Assembly: GCF_916858675.1 (NCBI RefSeq)
Contig: NZ_CAKASM010000009.1
Coordinates: 52,774 to 116,773, forward strand
Source: Sphingomonas sp. Leaf21
GTDB lineage: Bacteria > Pseudomonadota > Alphaproteobacteria > Sphingomonadales > Sphingomonadaceae
Direction: 5' to 3'
DNA length: 64,000 nt
The notes below the pieces were generated by a model. That model was given only the letters and a program-made list of their open reading frames with translations, was not told the origin of the DNA and made no database searches. Every line of letters begins with the position of its first letter. The stretch's first letter is position 1. The translations under genes and the position numbers were made by a program. This document shows positions 9,112 to 17,706 of this stretch, piece by piece.

Positions 9112-10278
9112 ATGAAAAATCCCATGCGCGCCAGCGCCATCCGCCAGTTCCTCGAATCGCAGACCGCCGCCGGGATCGTCCTGATGGCCGCTGCGGCGCT
9201 GGCACTGGTCCTTGCCAATTCGCCGATCGCCGACTCCTATGCCGCGATCCTCCATCTGCCGCTGGGTCCGCTGTCGCTATTGCACTGGATCAACGACGGG
9301 TTGATGGCGGTCTTCTTCCTGCTCGTCGGGCTGGAGATCAAGCGCGAGGTGGTGGACGGCCAATTGTCGAGCTGGCCGCGACGCGTGCTGCCCGGACTGG
9401 CGGCGCTGGGCGGGATGATCGTGCCCGCCTTGTTCTACCTTGCCTTCAATCGCGGGGGCACCGCATCGGGCTGGGCGATCCCGGCCGCGACCGACATCGC
9501 CTTCGCGCTGGCGGTCATCCGCCTGGTCGGCGACCGCGTTCCGGCGACGCTCAGGGTGTTCCTGGCCGCACTGGCGATCATCGACGACCTGGGCGCCGTG
9601 GCGGTGATCGCGGCCTTTTACTCGACCGCCCTGTCGCTGGCCGATCTTGGCGGCGCGGCGGCGATGCTGCTGCTGCTCGTCGCATTCAACCGAAGCGGCG
9701 TGACCCGGCTTTCGCCCTATCTGCTGGTTGGCGTCGTGCTTTGGGTATTCATGATCCGGTCGGGCATTCACGCGACGATCGCGGGCGTCCTGCTCGCACT
9801 GACCATCCCGATGACCCGCACCCCCGCGCGTCCCGATTGCGAGGCGGATACGCGTGACAGCCCGCTCCACCGTCTGGAACATGCGCTGCATCGGCCGGTC
9901 GGGTTCCTGATCGTCCCGCTCTTCGGGCTCGCCAATGCCGGGGTGCCGATCCTCGGCCTGCCGGTCCAGGCCTGGGTGTCGCCGGTGACGCTCGGCGTCG
10001 GCATAGGATTGGTGCTGGGCAAGGTGACGGGCGTCTTCGGCATGACGATGCTGGCCGTTCGCCTCGACCTCGCCGACGCACCGGCCCATGCCACCCGCAC
10101 CCAGATGTTCGGCACCGCGCTGCTTTGCGGTATCGGCTTCACGATGAGCATCTTCATCACCCTGCTCGCCTTTCCTGGTGACCCGCTGCTTCAGGCCGAG
10201 GCGAAGCTGGGCGTGCTGGCGGGATCGCTGCTGTCCGGCATTCTGGGATTCGCCATCCTTCGCCGCGCCAGCCGATAA
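9112..10278 (+). CDS. nhaA: Na+/H+ antiporter NhaA
   Basis: 388 residues from ATG 9112, the same length as Escherichia coli NhaA; an in-frame ATG at 9067 would only add a non-conserved 15-residue tail. Ion-binding aspartates are present: AIIDDLG with Asp158-Asp159 (equivalent to Asp163/164) and ATDIAFA with Asp128 (equivalent to Asp133). LLVGLEIKREV near residue 71 is also a family signature. It is a twelve-helix inner-membrane exchanger that expels one Na+ for two H+ and supports growth at high salt or alkaline pH. It is preceded by a decayed palindromic repeat and followed 57 bp later by the S9 peptidase gene. Confidence 0.95.
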   Translation: MKNPMRASAIRQFLESQTAAGIVLMAAAALALVLANSPIADSYAAILHLPLGPLSLLHWINDGLMAVFFLLVGLEIKREVVDGQLSSWPRRVLPGLAALGGMIVPALFYLAFNRGGTASGWAIPAATDIAFALAVIRLVGDRVPATLRVFLAALAIIDDLGAVAVIAAFYSTALSLADLGGAAAMLLLLVAFNRSGVTRLSPYLLVGVVLWVFMIRSGIHATIAGVLLALTIPMTRTPARPDCEADTRDSPLHRLEHALHRPVGFLIVPLFGLANAGVPILGLPVQAWVSPVTLGVGIGLVLGKVTGVFGMTMLAVRLDLADAPAHATRTQMFGTALLCGIGFTMSIFITLLAFPGDPLLQAEAKLGVLAGSLLSGILGFAILRRASR

Positions 10279-10335
10279 GCGCTTGCCTGCATTCCCCGGC
10301 GCGGCCATCCTCCCCACATCGGAATTTGAGGGGGC

Positions 10336-12450
10336 ATGATGATGCGGTGGTTGGCAGCGACGAGTCTGATGGCATTGGCCATGCCCGCCCCGGCGCAGCA
10401 GGCGACGCCGCCGGTCGTGGCCAAGAAGCCGTTCCAGGTCACCTCGCCCAACGGCTCGCGCGAGGACGATTATTACTGGCTGCGTGACGACACCCGCAAG
10501 AACCCGGAGATGCTCGCCTATCTCAATGCCGAGAACGCCTATGCCGATGCGCAGCTGGCGTCGCTCAAGCCGCTCGAGGCCAAGCTGTATGACGAGACGG
10601 TCGCGCATATCAAACAGGACGACAGCAGCGTTCCCTATCTGAAGAACGGCTATTGGTATTCGTCGCGCTTCGTCACCGGCGCCGACTATCCGCTGATCGA
10701 ACGGCGTCGAGGGAGCGAGACGGCACCCGCCGCGATCCTGTTCGACCAGCCGAGCATGGCGAAGGGCCATAGTTTCTTCGCGCTGTCCGACTGGTCGGTC
10801 AGTCCCGACAACACATTGGTCGCGTGGGCCGAGGACACGGTCGGGCGGCGGCAATATGTCCTGAAGGTGAAGGACATAGCGACCGGCCGCGTGTACCAAG
10901 ACACGATCACCAACATCGAGCCCAACATCGTCTGGGCCGCCGACAACAAGACGCTGCTCTACGTCGCCAAGGACCCGACGACGCTGCGCGGCTACCGGGT
11001 GATGGCGCATCTGCTGGGCACGCCGGTCAGCGCGGACCGGATGCTGTACGAAGAGAAGGACGACACCTTCAACATGGGGGTCGGGCGGACCACCGACGAC
11101 CGCCATATCTGCATCAGCGTCTCGAGCACGGTCAGCGACGAGCAGCGCTGCGCCGCCGCCGACGCGCCGACCGCCTTCACGGTCCTTGCGCCGCGCGAGC
11201 GGGAGTTCCGCTACAGCGCCGACCATCTCGGCGGCCGCTGGATCATCCGCACCAACCGGGGCGCGAAGAACTACAAGCTGGCGACGCTGGCCGATGGCGA
11301 TGCGGCGCGCGGTGTTGCCGCCTGGCGCCACCTGGTGCCCGGCAGCGACACGGTGTTCATCGAGGATTTCAAGCCGTTCAACGGCTTCCTCGCGATCGAC
11401 CAGCGCGAGGGCGGCAACCGGATGATCCGCCTGCTCACCGATGCGGGCAAGTCCATCCCCGTCAAGGCGGACGAGCCCGCCTATCGCATGGGCCTGTCGA
11501 CCAACGAGGAGCCGGACACGCCCTGGGTCCGCTACACCTATGGCTCGCTCGTCACGCCGACCACCACCTATGAGATCAACGCCCGCACCGGCGCGCGTCG
11601 CACGCTGAAGGTGACGCCGGTGCCCGGCTATAACCCGTCCCTCTACGTCACCGAACGGGTCTGGGCGCCCGCCCGCGACGGGACGCGGATTCCCGTATCC
11701 CTCGTCTATCGCAGGGGCGTGAAGCGCGACGGCACCGCGCCGCTCTTCCAATATGCCTATGGCAGCTACGGAATCTCCACCGATCCGTCGGTCGATGCGG
11801 GGCGGATCGGGCTGCTCGACCGGGGCGTGGTCTATGCCATCGCGCATATCCGGGGCGGCCAGGAAATGGGGCGCGGCTGGTATGATGACGGCCATCTGCT
11901 TCACAAGAAGAACAGCTTCACCGACTTCATCGATGTCACCCGCTATCTGGTCGCGCAGAAATATGCGGCGCCGGGCCGGGTCGCGGCGATGGGCGGCAGC
12001 GCGGGCGGTCTGCTGATGGGCGGCGTCGCGAACATGGCGCCGCAGGACTACAAGCTGATCATCGCACAGGTTCCGTTCGTCGACGTGGTGACGACGATGC
12101 TCGACGCCTCGATCCCGCTGACCACCTTCGAATATGACGAATGGGGCAATCCGGCGAACAAGCCCTATTACGATTACATGCTCAGCTACTCGCCCTACGA
12201 CAATGTCGCGGCAAAGGCCTATCCGGCGCTCTATGTCGGCACCGGCCTTTGGGACAGCCAGGTGCAATATTACGAGCCCGCCAAATGGGTGGCCAGGCTC
12301 CGCGAGAAGAAGACCGATGCCAACCCGTTGCTGTTCCGCGTGAACATGGAAGCCGGGCATGGCGGCAAGTCCGGGCGGTTCGAGCGGATCCGCCAGAATG
12401 CCGAGTGGCAGGCCTTCATGCTGTCGCAGCTCGGGGTGGCGGGGCGATAA
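10336..12450 (+). CDS. Secreted S9A serine peptidase, oligopeptidase B-like
   Basis: 704 residues; N-terminal signal peptide MMMRWLAATSLMALAMPAPAQQ predicts periplasmic location. Residues about 30-430 form the beta-propeller and the remainder the alpha/beta-hydrolase domain. The catalytic triad is Ser555 in GGSAGG, Asp640 in GLWDSQ and His675 in EAGHGG. RGGQEMGRGWYDDG and KKNSFTDFID are the blocks seen in oligopeptidase B rather than classical prolyl oligopeptidase, so cleavage after basic residues of small peptides is the best guess. Family members normally lack a signal peptide, so export is noteworthy. It is followed by a palindromic repeat that may end the transcript. Confidence 0.9.
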   Translation: MMMRWLAATSLMALAMPAPAQQATPPVVAKKPFQVTSPNGSREDDYYWLRDDTRKNPEMLAYLNAENAYADAQLASLKPLEAKLYDETVAHIKQDDSSVPYLKNGYWYSSRFVTGADYPLIERRRGSETAPAAILFDQPSMAKGHSFFALSDWSVSPDNTLVAWAEDTVGRRQYVLKVKDIATGRVYQDTITNIEPNIVWAADNKTLLYVAKDPTTLRGYRVMAHLLGTPVSADRMLYEEKDDTFNMGVGRTTDDRHICISVSSTVSDEQRCAAADAPTAFTVLAPREREFRYSADHLGGRWIIRTNRGAKNYKLATLADGDAARGVAAWRHLVPGSDTVFIEDFKPFNGFLAIDQREGGNRMIRLLTDAGKSIPVKADEPAYRMGLSTNEEPDTPWVRYTYGSLVTPTTTYEINARTGARRTLKVTPVPGYNPSLYVTERVWAPARDGTRIPVSLVYRRGVKRDGTAPLFQYAYGSYGISTDPSVDAGRIGLLDRGVVYAIAHIRGGQEMGRGWYDDGHLLHKKNSFTDFIDVTRYLVAQKYAAPGRVAAMGGSAGGLLMGGVANMAPQDYKLIIAQVPFVDVVTTMLDASIPLTTFEYDEWGNPANKPYYDYMLSYSPYDNVAAKAYPALYVGTGLWDSQVQYYEPAKWVARLREKKTDANPLLFRVNMEAGHGGKSGRFERIRQNAEWQAFMLSQLGVAGR

Positions 12451-12488
12451 GGTCCGGCGGATAAAGCTGGCCGCGCGCTGCCCTTCTC

Positions 12489-12596
12489 ACTCCCCTCCCG
12501 CAGGCGGGAGGGGTTGGGGGAGGGAAAGCCACCGGCGACGTCGCTCGTGGCGAGGCCCTCCCCCCTTCCCCCTCCCGCCTGCGGGAGGGGGTGGGA
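12489..12596. repeat. G+C-rich palindromic intergenic repeat
   Basis: Two outward arms each read CTCCCGCAGGCGGGAGGGG followed by a GGGGGAGGG tract, in inverted orientation and separated by about 30 bp. Each arm is itself a hairpin (CCCTCCCGC...GCGGGAGGG). It sits 39 bp after the S9 peptidase stop and 88 bp before the DUF454 gene. A REP/MITE-like element or transcription terminator is plausible. Confidence 0.65.
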
Positions 12597-12683
12597 TCGG
12601 TGGCGAGGCCCGCCTGCCACCTGCTACCCCCTCCGCCTCACGCCCCCCTTCCCCCCGGCCATGCGCGCCGCTACGCCCGTGCG

Positions 12684-13049
12684 ATGATACGGCTCGGCTG
12701 GCTCACCCTGGGATGCCTGTTCGTCGCGCTCGGCGTGATCGGGGCGATCCTGCCGTTGATGCCGACGACGATCTTCCTGATCCTGGCGGCGGGCTGCTTC
12801 GCGCGCTCGTCGCCACGGCTCGAGGCGTGGCTGCTCGACCATCCCCGCTTCGGCCCCGTCCTGCGGGCCTGGCGACGGAACGGCGCGATCGGCGTTCGCG
12901 GCAAGGTGATGGCGTGCGGCGGCATGGCGCTGGGCTACGGCCTGTTCCTGCTCAGCGCCACGCCGCGCTGGCCGTTGGCGCTGCTGGTTGCCGCGATCAT
13001 CGGCAGTTGCGCGGCCTTCGTTCTCAGCCGCCCCACCGCGCCATCCTGA
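12684..13049 (+). CDS. DUF454 / YbaN-family small inner-membrane protein
   Basis: 121 residues from ATG 12684, chosen because IRLGWLTLGCLFVALGVIGAILP begins the family's conserved first helix; in-frame codons upstream translate a palindromic repeat. The second helix LMPTTIFLILAAGCFARSSP carries the family signature P-x-x-P-T-T-x-F. The conserved loop LLDHPRFGPVLRAWRRNGAI precedes two further hydrophobic helices. The function of this family is not established. The ParD-like gene follows 43 bp downstream, but a separate promoter seems present there. Confidence 0.85.
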   Translation: MIRLGWLTLGCLFVALGVIGAILPLMPTTIFLILAAGCFARSSPRLEAWLLDHPRFGPVLRAWRRNGAIGVRGKVMACGGMALGYGLFLLSATPRWPLALLVAAIIGSCAAFVLSRPTAPS

Positions 13050-13055
13050 TCGGCC

Positions 13056-13100
13056 TTGCACCGCCGCTATACGAAGCATATACGGTTCATATATGGGTAT
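13056..13100 (+). promoter_or_regulatory. Promoter with three tandem 11-bp operator-like repeats ahead of the ParD-like gene
   Basis: A -35-like TTGCAC (13056-13061), a 17-bp spacer and a -10-like TATACG (13079-13084) predict a transcript that starts within a few bases of the ATG at 13093. Three consecutive 11-bp units lie over it: TATACGAAGCA (13068-13078), TATACGGTTCA (13079-13089) and TATATGGGTAT (13090-13100). Eleven-base phasing on one DNA face suits a ribbon-helix-helix autoregulator such as the ParD-like product. Promoter and operator are predictions from sequence pattern. Confidence 0.5.
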
Positions 13101-13299
13101 CGTAAAAATCGCCGACGACCTGCATGAGGATATCCGTCGCGCCAGTGCGGTCATGTGCCGCTCGATCAACGCGCAGGCCGAGTTCTGGATGAAGATGGGC
13201 ATGCTGGCAGAGGCCAATCCCGGCCTCACCTTCCACGAGATCGTGCGCGGGCAGATGACCATGGCCGACCTGTCGCTGCCTCAGCCGCAAGTCGCCTGA
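13093..13299 (+). CDS. ParD-like antitoxin-family protein
   Basis: 68 residues from ATG 13093, which lies inside the third 11-bp repeat. The N-terminus IVKIADDLHEDIRRASAVMCRSINAQAEFWMKMGMLAE has the pattern of a ribbon-helix-helix DNA-binding protein: one beta strand, a helix of charged residues and a second helix. It matches the ParD_like family, which is commonly encoded beside a type I methionine aminopeptidase, as here (one base between stop and next start). No ParE toxin is visible. It is probably a DNA-binding autoregulator of the pair; whether it is a true antitoxin is not known. Confidence 0.75.
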   Translation: MGIVKIADDLHEDIRRASAVMCRSINAQAEFWMKMGMLAEANPGLTFHEIVRGQMTMADLSLPQPQVA

Positions 13300-13300
13300 C

Positions 13301-14062
13301 ATGGTGAAGACCCCCGACGAACTGGCGCTGATGCGCGGCTCAGGACGGTTGCTCGCGCAAGTCTTCGAAATGCTCGACCGCGTCGCGCTGGAGGGCATGT
13401 CGACGCTGGCGGTCAACGATCTGGTCGAACGTTTCATCACCCAGGACCTGGCGGCGCGGCCCGCGAGCAAGGGGCAATATGGCTTCGCCTATGTGCTCAA
13501 CAGCTCGATCAACCAGGTGGTCTGCCACGGGGTTCCCAGCGCGGAGGACGTGATCCGCGACGGGGATATCGTCAATCTCGACATCACGCTCGAGAAGAAC
13601 GGCTTCATCGCCGACTCCAGCAAGACCTATATGGTCGGCACCGTCTCGCCCGGAGCCAGGCGGCTGGTCCGCGTGGCACAGGAGGCGATGTGGCGGGGAA
13701 TCAGGCAGGTCCGCCCCGGCGCGCGGCTGGGCGATGTCGGCGCCGCGATCGAGAAGCACGCCAAGGCCAGCGGCTATTCGGTGGTCCGCGACTATTGCGG
13801 CCACGGCATCGGGCGCGAGATGCACGAGGCACCCGATGTCCTGCATTTCGGCCGCCCCGGCACCGGCGACGTGCTGCGCGAGGGGATGACCTTCACCATC
13901 GAGCCGATGATCAACCAGGGCACGCGGAAATGCTCGACCGCCGACGATGGTTGGACGGTGGTGACCGACGACGGCAAGCTGTCGGCACAGTTCGAGCATA
14001 CGGTGGCCGTGACGCGGACCGGGGTCGAGGTCCTGACGCTGCGAGCGGGAGAGACGTTCTAG
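13301..14062 (+). CDS. map: Methionine aminopeptidase, type I
   Basis: 253 residues, close to the 264 of the E. coli enzyme. All metal ligands are present: Asp94, Asp105, His168 (GHGIGREMHEAPDV), Glu201 (FTIEP) and Glu232 (QFEHT), plus His76 in the CHGVP loop. It removes the initiator methionine from new proteins in the cytoplasm. The start ATG lies one base after the stop of the ParD-like gene, so the two are coupled. The stop codon TAG is part of the CTAG that borders MITE-like copy B, so the element directly abuts the gene. It may be a second, accessory map paralogue, since the housekeeping copy is not usually paired with ParD-like. Confidence 0.93.
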   Translation: MVKTPDELALMRGSGRLLAQVFEMLDRVALEGMSTLAVNDLVERFITQDLAARPASKGQYGFAYVLNSSINQVVCHGVPSAEDVIRDGDIVNLDITLEKNGFIADSSKTYMVGTVSPGARRLVRVAQEAMWRGIRQVRPGARLGDVGAAIEKHAKASGYSVVRDYCGHGIGREMHEAPDVLHFGRPGTGDVLREGMTFTIEPMINQGTRKCSTADDGWTVVTDDGKLSAQFEHTVAVTRTGVEVLTLRAGETF

Positions 14063-14318
14063 GGCCGATCGACATTGAACTATGCCTGTCCTTCCCTCGC
14101 CCCTCGCAGAGGGGAGAGGGTTGCGCAGACTTGGTCTTTGCGTGGCAAAGGCCTCGTCGGAGCTGGGTGAGGGGTGATGCGCTCGAAGAGCGCGCGAGCC
14201 GAAGGCTTGCTCAACCCCTCACCCAAGCTGCGCTAGCCAGCACGCTGGCAAGCTTCGCTAACCCTCTCCCCTGTCCAGGGGAGAGGGGAGAATAGGCTGA
14301 ATGTCGATCCGGCCCTAG
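14059..14318. repeat. 260-bp MITE-like inverted-repeat element, copy B
   Basis: Inverted copy of 7377-7635, bounded by CTAG at 14059-14062 and 14315-14318. The termini read TAGGGCCGATCGACATTGA and, from the other side, TAGGGCCGGATCGACATTCA. Internal blocks (GAGAGGGTTGCGCAGACTTG, GGGTGAGGGG, AGCGCGCGAGCCGAAGGC) correspond to copy A in reverse order. It fills nearly all of the gap between the map stop and the kdpE stop (convergent genes) and its hairpins could serve as a bidirectional terminator. Confidence 0.85.
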
Positions 14319-14353
14319 GGCCCGTCATCCCAGTTAAGGCCGGGGCGATTGGC

Positions 14354-15037
14354 TCACGCGTCGACCCGCAACCGATAGCCGACACCCAGTTCGTTGGCGA
14401 TGACGCTGCCCACGGGTTGGGGCGCCTCCAGCTTCTGGCGCAGGTTGCGCACCACGATCCGCAGGTAATCGATGCGCGGGTCCTCGTCCCCGCCCCAGGC
14501 AGCGTCGATGATCCTGTCATGCGTGACCACCCGACCCGGATGCCGCGCGAGGATCGCCAGTACGTCATATTCCTTGCGCGTCAGGTGCAGTTCCTCGGCC
14601 CCGCGCATGACAAGCCGCCGGTCCAGATCGATCGCCAGGTCGCCGGTCCGCACCACGCTCGGCGCCGACTCCGCCGCACGCGCGTGGCGAAGCGCGACCC
14701 GCAGCCGGGCGAGCAGTTCCTCGCTGTCGAACGGCTTGGTGACATAGTCGTCCGCGCCCAGATCCAGCGCGGCGACCTTCTCCTCGGTCGCCTCGCGCGC
14801 CGAGACCACGAGCACGACCCGTGCCGGCCCGCGCAGCAGCGGGATCAGGCTCAGACCGTCACGATCGGGCAGGCCGAGATCCAGCAGCACCGCATCCGGA
14901 TGCTCCGCCGCCGCATGGGCCAGCGCCTCGCGCCCGTCGCGCGCCTCGACGACGCGGTGCCCGGCCTGTTCCAGCGTATTGCGCAGCAGGCGGCGGATCG
15001 CGACCTCGTCATCCACCACCAGGATCGTCGCTGGCAT
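14354..15037 (-). CDS. kdpE: KdpE response regulator of the potassium-ATPase operon
   Basis: 227 residues from ATG 15037, overlapping the kdpD stop (TGATG), which sets the start. Receiver domain: acidic pair Asp9-Asp10, phospho-acceptor Asp53 in LLDLGLPD, and the VTKPF switch lysine. The C-terminal half is an OmpR/PhoB winged-helix domain (LTRKEYDVLAILARHPGRVV ... GVGYRL). It is phosphorylated by KdpD under K+ limitation or osmotic upshift and activates the kdp promoter. Being last in the kdp transcript, it is probably autoregulated with the pump genes. Confidence 0.95.
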   Translation of the reverse strand: MPATILVVDDEVAIRRLLRNTLEQAGHRVVEARDGREALAHAAAEHPDAVLLDLGLPDRDGLSLIPLLRGPARVVLVVSAREATEEKVAALDLGADDYVTKPFDSEELLARLRVALRHARAAESAPSVVRTGDLAIDLDRRLVMRGAEELHLTRKEYDVLAILARHPGRVVTHDRIIDAAWGGDEDPRIDYLRIVVRNLRQKLEAPQPVGSVIANELGVGYRLRVDA

Positions 15038-17706
15038 CAGGCCATTCCCTCCGGCGCGCCATCGCGCATGATCAGATGTCGCGGAAAGCACAGCGCGAAT
15101 GCCGCGCCGTCGCCGTCCTCGCGATTGCCCGCCTCTACGCTCAACCCCATCGCTTCGGCAAAGGCCTTGACGATGGCGAGCCCGAGGCCGGTGCCGCCGA
15201 TCACCCGGTCCGAACCTTCCAGCCGCCGGAACGTCTCGAACACCTCGCCCTCACGACCCGGTGGCAGGCCGGGGCCGTGGTCGAGCACCGACAGCCGCAG
15301 CATCCCATGGCGATGCCGTCCCTCTATCACGATCTCGGTGCCCGGATCGCCATAGCGCCCGGCATTGTCGAGCAGGTTGAGCAGGCAGTGATGCAGCAAT
15401 TGCGGATCGGCCCGGACCATCGGCAGGTCGGGTGGCACGTCGAGCCGCACCGCATGTCCCTCCAGCGCGCGGCGGGCGTCATGCGCGGCCCCCGTCACCG
15501 CGTCGCTGAGGTCGATCGCCTCGATCTTGAGCTTGAGCGCCCCAGCCTCGACGCGCGCCATGTCGAGCAGATTGGCGACGAAACGGTTGAGCCGCGCCGC
15601 CTCCCCCTCGATCGTCGCGATCAGGTCGGGCGTCGCCCCCTGTCGCAACTGCCCGGCGGCGGCCATCACGGCGGTCAGCGGCGTGCGCAGATCATGGCTG
15701 ACCGACGACAACAGCGCCGCGCGCAGCCGGTCGCGGGTACGCACCGCATCGACGTCGCGCACCTCCGCCTCCAGCCGCAATCGCTCCAGCACCAGCGCGG
15801 CCTGGTCGATCAACCCGGTCAGCAGCGGCAGGCGATCGGCGCGCACCGGCTCTCCCCCCGTCTCCCGCGCGAGCCCGAGGACGGCCAGCACCCGCTCGCC
15901 CGCCTTGAGCGGCTGGAACAGCCATTCGGACGCCGCCAGCGTCGCCGACCCCTTGCCCGCGGGTGCGCCCGTATCGAACGCCCAGTGCGCGGCGGCCATC
16001 TCCATCGTCTCCAGCCGATAATCGGGCTTGGTCGCCGCCTGGACCGCCAGACCAGCGGGGGACGGCGTGAGCAGCACGGCCTGCACCTCGAACAGCCGTG
16101 CGATATCCTCGCAGATCACCCGCGCCGCCTCGGCCGGATCGGCAAGCCCGCTCAGCCGGTGGAGGAACCCGGCCAGCGTCGCATTGTCGCGCGCGCTCGC
16201 CGCCGCGAGATCGGCCTGTGCCCGCACGCGCGAGGTCAACTGGCTGGTCGCGATGGCCACGCCCAGCAGCACGAAGATGGAAATGACATTCTCGGGATTG
16301 CTGACGCTCAGCGTGCCCACGGGCGGCAGGAAGAAGAAATTATAGGCCAGGCTCGATGCGATCCCCGCGAAGACGCCGGTCCGCAGGCCATAAAGGCTCG
16401 CCGCCGCCATGACGGGCAGCAGATACAGGAGAGCGACATTGCCGAGGTCGAGGATGTGGAACAGCGCGCTCGCCATCGCGGTGATCGCGACGACCGCCAG
16501 CATGGTCAGCGCATAACCGATGGGCGAGCCCCATTGCCCGCGCCGCCATCGCCGGTCCTGCGGGTCGGCCGGGGCTTCGCCGACGGGCAGGACGTGGACG
16601 GTGACGCCCGGCGTCTCGCGCACCAGCCGGTCGACCACCGAACCGTGACGCAGCTCGAACCAGCGCGATCGCTTGGCCTTGCCGACGACGAGCTGCGTGG
16701 CGCGCGCATCGGTAAGGAAGGCGCGGATGCCCTCGACCACGCTGGGCGCGGGCACCGTCGCGACCGCCGCGCCGAGCTGCGTCGCCAGCGTCATCGTCGC
16801 CGCCAGCCGCCGAAGCTGCGCCTCGCCCAGGGTCGCGGTGCGCGGCGTATCGATGAACAAGGCGGTCCAGGGCGCGCGCAACGCATCGGCGGCGCGCTTG
16901 GCGGCGCGGACCAGTTCGTCGGCACCGGGCAATTCGCTGACCGCGACGACCAGCCGCTCGCCCGCCGCCCATTGCCCGCCGACGCCAAGGCTGCGCACAT
17001 GGTCGAGCATCTGCGCATCGACCGCCTGCGCCGCGCGACGGAGCGCCAGTTCGCGCAACGCCGACAGGTTGGATTTGGAGAAGAAATGCGACAGCGCGCG
17101 CGTCGCTTCCTGCGGCAGATAGACCTTGCCTGCCTTCAACCGCTCGATCAGTTCGTCGGGCGGAATGTCGACCACCTCGATCTCGGCGGCCTCCAGGATG
17201 CGGTCGGGCACCGTCTCGCGCACGCGGACGCGGGTGAAGCTGGCGACGACGTCGTTCAGGCTCTCGACGTGCTGGATATTGACCGTCGAATAGACGTCGA
17301 TCCCCGCCGCCAGCAGCTCCTCGACATCCTGATAGCGTTTGGGGTGGCGGCTGCCCGGCGCGTTGGTGTGGGCGAGCTCGTCGACCAATGCGAGGCGGGG
17401 CGCGCGTTCCAGCACCGCGTCGAGGTCCATCTCATGCAGCGTCCGCCCCTCATAGGGGACGGCGCGGCGGGGCATGACCTCCTGCCCCCGGACCAGTGCC
17501 TCGGTCTCGACGCGGCCGTGCGTCTCGACCACCGCGACGACGACATCGACACCGTCGCGCCGTCGTGCGGCCCCTTCGGACAACATCTCGAACGTCTTGC
17601 CGACGCCGGGTGCTGCCCCGAGGAAGATTTTCAGGCGGCCGCGCCCCTCGCGCTCGGCGGCGCGAAGCAGGGCATCCGGATCGGGGCGCGGCTCGCCTCC
17701 CGTCAT
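15037..17706 (-). CDS. kdpD: KdpD potassium-sensing histidine kinase
   Basis: 889 residues, the family's usual length. Domain order: N-terminal KdpD domain with a Walker A motif GAAPGVGKT (30-38); a universal-stress-protein-like domain (about 250-370); four closely spaced membrane helices (about 400-500); a GAF-like region; then the kinase core with SVSHDLRTPL, phospho-acceptor His671, the N-box LLNLLDNAGRYG and G-boxes DHGPGLPPG and GGTGLGLAIVK. Its ATG overlaps the kdpC stop (ATGA) and its stop overlaps kdpE. It acts in the inner membrane and controls KdpE phosphorylation in response to low K+. Confidence 0.96.
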   Translation of the reverse strand: MTGGEPRPDPDALLRAAEREGRGRLKIFLGAAPGVGKTFEMLSEGAARRRDGVDVVVAVVETHGRVETEALVRGQEVMPRRAVPYEGRTLHEMDLDAVLERAPRLALVDELAHTNAPGSRHPKRYQDVEELLAAGIDVYSTVNIQHVESLNDVVASFTRVRVRETVPDRILEAAEIEVVDIPPDELIERLKAGKVYLPQEATRALSHFFSKSNLSALRELALRRAAQAVDAQMLDHVRSLGVGGQWAAGERLVVAVSELPGADELVRAAKRAADALRAPWTALFIDTPRTATLGEAQLRRLAATMTLATQLGAAVATVPAPSVVEGIRAFLTDARATQLVVGKAKRSRWFELRHGSVVDRLVRETPGVTVHVLPVGEAPADPQDRRWRRGQWGSPIGYALTMLAVVAITAMASALFHILDLGNVALLYLLPVMAAASLYGLRTGVFAGIASSLAYNFFFLPPVGTLSVSNPENVISIFVLLGVAIATSQLTSRVRAQADLAAASARDNATLAGFLHRLSGLADPAEAARVICEDIARLFEVQAVLLTPSPAGLAVQAATKPDYRLETMEMAAAHWAFDTGAPAGKGSATLAASEWLFQPLKAGERVLAVLGLARETGGEPVRADRLPLLTGLIDQAALVLERLRLEAEVRDVDAVRTRDRLRAALLSSVSHDLRTPLTAVMAAAGQLRQGATPDLIATIEGEAARLNRFVANLLDMARVEAGALKLKIEAIDLSDAVTGAAHDARRALEGHAVRLDVPPDLPMVRADPQLLHHCLLNLLDNAGRYGDPGTEIVIEGRHRHGMLRLSVLDHGPGLPPGREGEVFETFRRLEGSDRVIGGTGLGLAIVKAFAEAMGLSVEAGNREDGDGAAFALCFPRHLIMRDGAPEGMA

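Noticed and set aside
9277..12360. 1027-codon minus-strand open frame
   Set aside because: Antisense to nhaA and the S9 peptidase, both with complete catalytic residues.
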